This document shows positions 57,024 to 64,000 of a stretch of DNA of 64,000 nt, one piece after another. Within the stretch, counting starts at the first letter, position 1; every line of letters starts with the position of its first letter. Both the position numbers and the translations under genes were made by a program. Source of the stretch: Onthophagus taurus (taxonomy: Eukaryota > Arthropoda > Insecta > Coleoptera > Scarabaeidae); assembly GCF_036711975.1 (NCBI RefSeq), contig NC_091970.1, positions 6,827,501-6,891,500 on the forward strand, given 5' to 3'. The notes beneath the pieces were generated by a model. It ran no database searches. It was given only the letters and a program-made list of their open reading frames with translations, and was not told the DNA's origin.

Positions 57024-60000
57024 TTATACAGTAACAGGAAAAGTATAAATTGGATCCGATAAAGTGGCTAAAACTTGATGGGCCAAAACGTACTGAGCGT
57101 AAGTTTGTACCATTTTGGGTCGTTGTTGTCTCAAATAGTAAAAAATTGAAAACATGTCTATCGTTTTGGCCTTTTCGGCCATTGTTGCGGCGATGTTTGA
57201 GAGAATTATTATCCCAGTTCGGCCAATACCATCACTAAATAAACCCAAATTTTATTTGTAAGGTTGATAGTATTATTTATTAGAAGTCGCAATTTCATAC
57301 CTGCAATGAACTAGCGTTGGATTGCGGTTTCCGTGATTTTTCATTAAATGCAAAATGTTTATAACAGTTTCAATTGTTAATTCGTCTTGCCTGAATTTTC
57401 CTGAATAATGAATTTGAACTAACTAAAATTAAAAAAGTTATATTTAAAACCACTTTTTAGTATAAAGAAATACTTTTCTATTTGAAGAATTTGAGGATAT
57501 TTCAAAAGTTCTGATTATTATATCAGAAGTGGTGTTACTATTAATACATGCAATGGTGATTCCGCTGTATTCTAAACTTTTCTTCAATTCTGGCCAATAT
57601 TTAGCATATTTCTCCTGTGAGTTAAAAATGATATTAATGAATATTTTAATTTTTTTTTTATTTATTACCTTTTCGGATTCGTTTAAATTAGTTAACGCTA
57701 CGATGCATTCAACATTCTCATCCCAAATCATCTTCCAAAAGTTTCTTATGCTGGATTTTATTGGAGATTGAGCGGCAATAAAAAGTTGGTCTTCATTAAA
57801 ACCCTCGAATAAAAACGAAATTATTTACACCTAATTTTTAATGCTATTTTAATTCTTACATTAATGTAATTAGGGTTAATGTAATCTTTTGCGGTGGAAT
57901 CGAGATGATTCACTAATCTAGTCCCTGTGCCATCATCTATGAACATCAAATCGATCAAATCGTTGATTAAAAATAGATTTAATTTCAACTTACAGGATAT
58001 GTTATGTTTTCTCATTGTGTCGCTATCTAATTCCAATTTGGTATCCAATTTTTCGACCATCTGTATAGACAAAAATTAGGTTAATATAAAAAAATTGTTA
58101 TTTGTCTTACGTTGAATTGTTGAAGAAGTTTACCATCCCTTATTGCGTTATCTACGTAATTTATAAAGTTTTCTATTTCAACCGCATGACAGAATTTATT
58201 TATACTTGATTTACAAGTAATTCTTTTTATCTTGTACCTTAAAAAAATCTAATTGAGGTTTACTTAGTACTGATATTTTTATGACTCGCGACTGCCAAGG
58301 AATTTAATCGCATTTTTGTTTTAGAATTTGCGATTAAAGTTATGTCTCGAGTTATAGAAATATCCTGCATAGAAATGTCATCAATTTACATATAAATAGT
58401 TACTCCCAAGATGATGAGTAACAGAATCAATACAATGATAATAATTATTAAATTGTCAGATTGTGCTGAAGGAATGTTTGGTGTATTTGGAGTATCTTTT
58501 TTACTAAAAATTGGTTCAACCCTATATGTTGAGCATCTTGAGTACTTTTCAAAAGAATTTTTTACGAAAATTACGATAATGCATTGTGAAGTTTCCTTAT
58601 TTTTTGTTAAAGTAGTTGTTTTATTGTTGTTGGGATATATTGTAATCTTTTTGGTTGATTTATTTTCCAAAATGTCAAAATCGTTACAATTTTTATTAAG
58701 AGCTGTGTTGGATTTTTTATTGATGTAGTAAACGTAAATTTTGCTGGAATAAAATAATTACAAGATTATGTAATGCTTTCTAATCAGAATCCAAACCTTT
58801 TGTTGTGTACATTTTCTATTAAGCTCAAATCAACAAATACATTTTCGTCAGTTTCTTTAATTAGGCCATCACGTAAAATGGGTGTTCTTGGTGGAATAAT
58901 TACAATTTCTTTTATAGACTTGGATTTTCCCGCAAAATTTGAAAATAATACCATTATTTCTTGGCGAGTAGAACTGTAATTTGAGGCGTCTATATTGAAA
59001 GAATAATTTCTCGTGTTATTTGGAATGTCAAAAATCATTTCCGTGTTGTTAATGGAAATATTTAATTTACGAATTGGTCCTTTGGCGTTCAAAGGATACG
59101 AACAATTGATTGTTAAATTTAAAAAATCATCCCAAATTGTAGCTATTTTAATGGGAGATGCTGGAGCTAAAACAGTATTTATTTTCTTTATCTCTGTGCT
59201 TTAAAATAAATAAATTACGTTTTTCTGTTGTGATTGCAAATACAGCAGTACCAGCTTTGGAAAATTCTTCTACGTCCTTATTTTTTGCTTTTATCTAAAA
59301 TATATGCAAATTTCTTGAAACGTTATTGAAAGATCATAATTACCTGTATATAATATATTTCATTCATAGTTAAATTATGAAGAGTTACACAAAAATTCCT
59401 CTCCCAAATTTCACATGCTTTTGGTTTGGTTATGTTACGTTCAATCCATTCTACGCTAGCAATATTTCCAAAATCCCAATATTTATCTCTTTTTTTATAC
59501 TCAATTGTGGTTAATTCCAAAATGCCATTTTTTGGATAAGGTTCAGGCCATCTAATGGAAACTGATGTGTTGGTTTCCTCATAAACCTTTATTTCTCTAA
59601 TTGGACGTGGAGCTATAAAAATGTATTTCTTATTTAGTAGATACCAAAGACGTTTGACAATGTTTCATACATCTCGCGTTAATAGACTAAAACACATAAG
59701 TCATAAAACACTGAAATTGTCTGACTACAGCACTCAAGTCAATATAGTCTGTTTCTGACATAACACGATTCTGTAATTTTCTAATCGATTATATCATAAC
59801 CAGTAGGGAGATCATCCCAGCCAGATTCTGGATATTAGAACACTAATGTCCGGAAACGCGACTTAGTTCTATGCAAATACCGATTTAAGCCCAACCTTCA
59901 AAACATAAAGAAACCAATCCATAAAGAGAATATCAGAACAGACTAAGGAAAAAGCCAACTGAGGGTGCTTGATGTAGAGCAATTTGTGTGGGCAAGGCGC

Positions 60001-60863
60001 AGATGTTGGCATAGACAGAATCGACAACAAATAAAGGAAAAGCTGCATAATATATTATCCTGTTACTAATTTAGGCTTGTGTGCTTTAGTCTGCCGATAC
60101 GAGATATAACAAACCTATTGGTCCTGCTGTTATAGCACATATATTTTTATGCTGGACAATAATATCCTTATTCCAACTGATTCCTAAATCAACTGTATAG
60201 TTAGATAGTCCACACCAAATAGACACATCATTCATAAAATTTTTGTCATTTACAGTTTTAACTATGTGTGTAATGTGTACTGCGTGTGCACACCCTTCAT
60301 TGCTACCATTTATCACCAAATGATAATAAAATTCACAATTTCCTGTTTGTATTCGTTTTAGATTAATTAATAATTTAGTGTCATTTTGTTGTAAGTCACA
60401 TTTAGGAACTTCTTTATTTAAATCGATTTGTAAACATTTAGATTTCAAATTTCTTGTTTGATGTAAGGCTTTCATGTTAACATTTTCAAGTTTCTTTTTT
60501 ACTTCCATATTTGCGGTCTCTACAAAAGAAAAATATTAAATTATATACCGATATATCATTTATACGGTTTTCATTTCTGCTTTGATCGTTCATGTTGACA
60601 TTTTTACGCTTCGAATTTATAATATGAAATTCTATGCCATCTAATTTAGGATCCAGTAAAGAAAGAGGGTTTTTTTTATTCCAAAGATCAAACATACCGT
60701 TAATTGAAATCAAATTTTGTGGTTCACCAACCACAACGACACTAAAACTTCGAAAAAAATTGATCCATAATAAAATCAAGCAAAACACAATCCTAAAATA
60801 TATGTATTATTAGTCTAAACGCAAATTAATATATTTATTATTCTCTTACTTGCAGTTCTGCAT
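57024..60863 (-). CDS. Receptor-type tyrosine phosphatase B, probable pseudophosphatase
   Basis: Fourteen exons: 60863-60850, 60792-60566, 60519-60115, 59612-59344, 59294-59219, 59166-58797, 58743-58390, 58237-58111, 58060-57994, 57936-57860, 57803-57669, 57614-57474, 57422-57301, 57234-57024. They total 2595 nt, 864 aa. It is a tandem paralogue of gene A. Signal peptide (MQNCKIVFCLILLWINFFRS), fibronectin III-like units and TM helix (LIIIIIVLILLLIILGVTIY) are kept. Counterparts of A's exons 3-5 are absent and exon 2 is shorter. In the phosphatase domain, KNRY is MRKHN, the whole GWPDxxVP loop is GKFRQDEL, and the active site is HCSDGIGRTG (C about residue 794; A to D). The juxtamembrane exon is 90 nt shorter. 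The frame is open and all splice sites are consensus, so it looks like an expressed, catalytically crippled receptor that may bind ligands or substrates rather than dephosphorylate. Confidence 0.9.
59613..60114. other. PTP B intron, satellite-free equivalent of the A intron
   Basis: The first 230 bases match A's 49710-49985 (GTAGATACCAAAGACGTTTG, TCTCGCGTTAATAGACTAAA). The last 100 match A's 52700-52815. Between them, where A has the satellite, B has unrelated sequence plus a decayed retrotransposon-like piece (LRVLDVEQFVWARRRCWHRQ). Confidence 0.7.
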
Positions 60864-61099
60864 CGTCACACAACACTAAAATTCCAAATAATTTTACATT
60901 ATCAACGTTACTGTAAGTTAACGAATTTTCCTTAATCATTTTCCTAGTTTTACAATTAGTCTTATGTGACGAACACTTTCAATAATACTTCTATCAAAAA
61001 ATAAACAATTTCACGGAAATATACATAATTTTTTTATAAAGCAAATATTATTAATAAGTATACAGGAAGGTCGTTTTAACGCAGGATAAGAATACAATG

Positions 61100-61660
61100 A
61101 TTTAATCGAAAGTTTGAGGAAAGTTATGGTCTAAATTAAAGTTATTTTCAAAGTCATCAGATTGCAAAATCTTAATTTATAAGTGAACGTAAAGTATTTA
61201 TAGTCGATATCAAGTTAGAAAAGATACATTTGGAGCAAGTACACTGCCCTGAGGTACTCCAGCTTCTATAACACGAAAGGAAAGGTACCTTCTTGTTTGA
61301 TTCTGAAGTAGCGCCCTAACATTCCTAGTAGTGTTCCATAGGCAAGTAGTTATGCCAGTTTGTGGAAAAGTCCTCCATGTCAAATGTTATCAAATGCTTG
61401 CGCGACATTCAGGAATGTCTTCTTTTCTTCTAAACATAGCCTTTTCAACAATATTAGAAACTTTAGGGACTTATTGGATGGTTGAGTGATTAATTCGAAA
61501 ATTAAACTATATGACGTAACATCATTTGTTGATTTGCCTTAATTATGTATCATGATCACCGTTGCTGCTTTCCAGAAAGCTGGGAGGTATTTTAATCTAA
61601 CATTATACAGATCTTCCTTGGTAACCGTTCTGTTTCGCTTTCACTCTGAGTTTTGTATTT
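61100..61660 (-). pseudogene. Jockey-type non-LTR retrotransposon relic
   Basis: Read on the - strand across frameshifts: RLKYLPAFWKAATVIMIHN, GKSTNDVTSYSLIFELI, LEEKKTFLNVAQAFDN, GTLLGMLGRYFRIKQEGTFP and EAGVPQGSVLAPN. These are the ordered landmarks of Jockey-clade reverse transcriptases (WKxAxVxxIxKPGK, FLDVxQAFDxVWH, AGVPQGSVLxP). Stops between them show it is dead. It sits between PTP B and the odorant receptor. Confidence 0.8.
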
Positions 61661-61854
61661 GAAATACATTCATTAGGTTTAACAGTTTTTTCTAGATACT
61701 TTGCAAACAGTTGTGAAGACGAGACTCAGTTTTCAGCTAAGGTTGAAATTACTTTATTAGGTAATAATAATTCTTGCATAAAAATCTTCTGCAACATTAA
61801 ATCAACATTAAAAGCTGTCTAAAAAAGTGCGAATATCTTAAAGAGATTTTCAAA

Positions 61855-63153
61855 TTAATTATTTTCTTGTACTCTATGAAGCACGGCAAAACAAGAATAC
61901 GATGTCCTAAGAATCTGAAACATCCAAAGACAATTTAACAATTAATTCCACAAAAAAAATTATACCGAAGTAAAATTTTCAACTGATAAGGTAACCAATC
62001 CAGCTGCGTATAATTTAACTGGAACTCTGGTTCTCATCATTACAAATAAAAGGTTTTTTTTAAATTGTTGCGAGCAATCCGTCCAATCGCTTTTAAAAGC
62101 CGATAACGGTATCAACCCACTCTTTAACATAATTTCATTTCCGTACCAACAATAAAGAAAAGCTTGTATTAAAATACAAAGTTGGTACATAATCATTGAC
62201 ATGAATTGAATTCCCCCAATTTGAACGCTCGTTGATTTAAACATTGACATACACATAGTTAAAACAGTAATACCAACTTGAACAAAGACGACTACGCTGA
62301 ACAGATTAAAGAATTTTTGAATCATGCTTAAAATCAATAAATGATGTCGAACGATCCTTTCTAATTCAAGATCCATTTTGGTTTGAAGATTTTTATCGTG
62401 GTCGTTATCGTTTTCGCATCGCCTTTTAATATGTTCTAATGAGTCGTTTAATAAATCGAATTGGTTGCAAAAAAATCTCATAAAACTCGCAACCGTCGCA
62501 TCGATGTTAATGTTTAGTATCGCAGAAATAGTAACTAAGATAATTTGAAAACACAGGATTATTTGAAGCGTCGGGTAACGATCTACGTCGAAAGGATACC
62601 ACCCCCGAAGAGGTAAAGAAATATTTTCGCCTTGTTTTCGTTCCAAAAATGGCAAAACTGCCCATAACACACACGTCGCAATCCCGGTAAATTGAAAAAT
62701 TGCATAAACAATCTTGTATCTCTTAATGGAAGTTTTCATTAATTCTTGTTGCTCGTGGTATCGAGGCATGAAAAGTTCGTCGTCCATTTCGTTTAGAAAT
62801 TTTTTAATATCCTTTTGTTGTATAAGAAACACGCGAATTTTTATCATTTGTACTGCGTGAGTAAAAAATAAAAAGAGACAACTCGTAAGTTCTTCTAGAT
62901 CATCCAAGACGTGAAAAATGTAAATAATCTCTGAAATCGAATACAAAACGAGCGTACTCAGCAAAAATAAAACAGAATAACAAGTGTAGAGCTTTTGGGT
63001 TGTTCGATTTTCAGTTTCAGGCCACCAACATCCGCCCAATTTCAAAAGAATTATGTTTAGATACAAAGAATTTCTTAATTTTAACCGATCCCATTCTAAA
63101 ATCATCTTGAAATTGTGATACTTGGAAATGATTTGAGACAATTTGAATTTCAC
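61855..63153 (-). CDS. Odorant receptor, insect 7tm_6 family
   Basis: Two exons, 63153-61966 and 61914-61855, total 1248 nt, 415 aa, normal for the family. The large first exon holds six or seven hydrophobic helices, e.g. LYTCYSVLFLLSTLVLYSIS and PTLQIILCFQIILVTISAIL. It ends in the conserved C-terminal region VPVKLYAAGLVTLSVENFTS. The short last exon encodes ILRTSYSCFAVLHRVQENN, the family's hallmark ending (F.xI+R.SYSxFxVL). Insect ORs form ligand-gated cation channels with Orco in olfactory neurons, with inverted topology. It lacks Orco's long conserved loop, so it is a ligand-tuning subunit. The open frame continues two codons past the donor to a stop, so an unspliced reading would miss the last exon. 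Frame is intact. Confidence 0.95.
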
Positions 63154-64000
63154 GTTGCTTATTTATAAGAGAATTTAGTGTAATTAGATTCTAATAAGGT
63201 ACTTCTCGAAACGGGTTGTTTAGGATAATAACGTAATTGGAGGGGATTGAAACGTGTAATTTTCTTTTGTTGGAGATTAAATCGTTATGTTTCTTCTAAC
63301 GAAATCACGCCCAGAAAATTATATCAACTCAAATAATAGGTGTGTTTAAATTTTTTTAAAGATACTTATTACAAAAAATAGAAAAAAAGTAAAAATATAC
63401 AGAAAATTTTTTAGTTCTTTCTGAAAAATTATTTTGATGATATTTGAAAGAAGATTGTAAAGAAAACAGAAAGATGGCAGAAAAATTCAGAATGAAGAAA
63501 TTAAAGAGAACTTACAAAGCAACCAATAAAATAGAAATATTACAAATCAAAAAGGAAACAAACACAAAAGCATAACCCCAGACAATTTTGGCTATCAAAT
63601 GCCTAATATCTTAGCAACCCAACCTTACCTTTATCTTTCCAAAATGTTATTTCAAAAACCACATCATCTTGAGTGATTGCAGTGTTTCGTGAATGATGAT
63701 TCAGTTATCAGATGCAGTTTGCAAATTAGAGACTTCCAAAAATTTCCATAATGGTTACGACTCGAAGTTAGTACACGACTCCAATGTCCATTTGATGATT
63801 CCAGTATGGGTTGTTACGAGAAGCATTCATAAGGATTCGTTTCAGTATACTGAGGTTGATGCAGCATAAGTCCAGACAATTTTGGCTATCACATGCCTAA
63901 TTTCTTACCAACCCAACCATACTTTTATCTTTCCAAAATATCATTTCAAAAACCACATCATAACAGGAGATCTTCTCGGATTGCTATTAACTGCAAAGTT
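63154..64000. other. Region upstream of the odorant receptor with direct repeat
   Basis: Holds the OR promoter. A block of about 100 bases, beginning GACAATTTTGGCTATCA and running through ACCCAACC...CTTTATCTTTCCAAAAT to AAAACCACATCAT, is at 63579 and again at 63875, about 295 bp apart. It may be the start of another tandem array leaving the window. Confidence 0.6.

Overview
The window is AT-rich DNA from an insect. The surest sign is an intact insect-type odorant receptor (7tm_6 family, found only in insects and close relatives). Introns are spliceosomal, genes are compact with long repeat-filled gaps, and relics of non-LTR retrotransposons and hAT transposons are frequent. A beetle is a reasonable guess from the satellite-rich, AT-rich texture, but the sequence does not prove it.

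Left part (1-28.7 kb): mostly satellite DNA. Successive tandem arrays have units of about 177, 174, 346 (2x173), 349 (2x175), 190 and 182 bp. One gene is recognisable here, on the + strand: the last two exons of a fibroblast growth factor ligand (17089-17192 and 23404-24138). Its 6.2-kb intron carries two arrays of the 190-bp satellite. The N-terminal exon(s) were not found.

Middle part (28.7-45.2 kb): gene-rich. On the - strand is a nine-exon gene for a 954-residue 2-oxoglutarate dehydrogenase E1-like protein whose catalytic motifs are mostly replaced. Divergently, on the + strand, is LUC7-like, a U1 snRNP splicing factor (six exons, 330 aa). Its large first intron holds a retrotransposon relic and a hAT relic. 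Beyond a gap with foldback elements lie two - strand genes, TMEM218 and a mitochondrial thioredoxin, separated by only five bases.

Right part (45.3-64 kb): two tandem - strand receptor tyrosine phosphatase genes. Gene A (45360-55434, 17 exons, 1180 aa) keeps the HCSAGVGRTG active site. Gene B (57024-60863, 14 exons, 864 aa) has lost the WPD loop and other catalytic motifs but keeps an open frame. Their fibronectin/TM exons are almost identical while the phosphatase domains have diverged. A 2.6-kb satellite array sits in one intron of A and is absent from B. An odorant receptor (two exons, 415 aa) follows on the - strand.

Exon models were built by hand from splice consensus, phase and protein homology. 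The complete models (OGDH-like, LUC7L, TMEM218, both PTPs, OR) each sum to a whole number of codons with one terminal stop, which is a strong internal check. The genes do not form one pathway. The clear functional groupings are the duplicated phosphatases and the possibly dicistronic TMEM218-thioredoxin pair.
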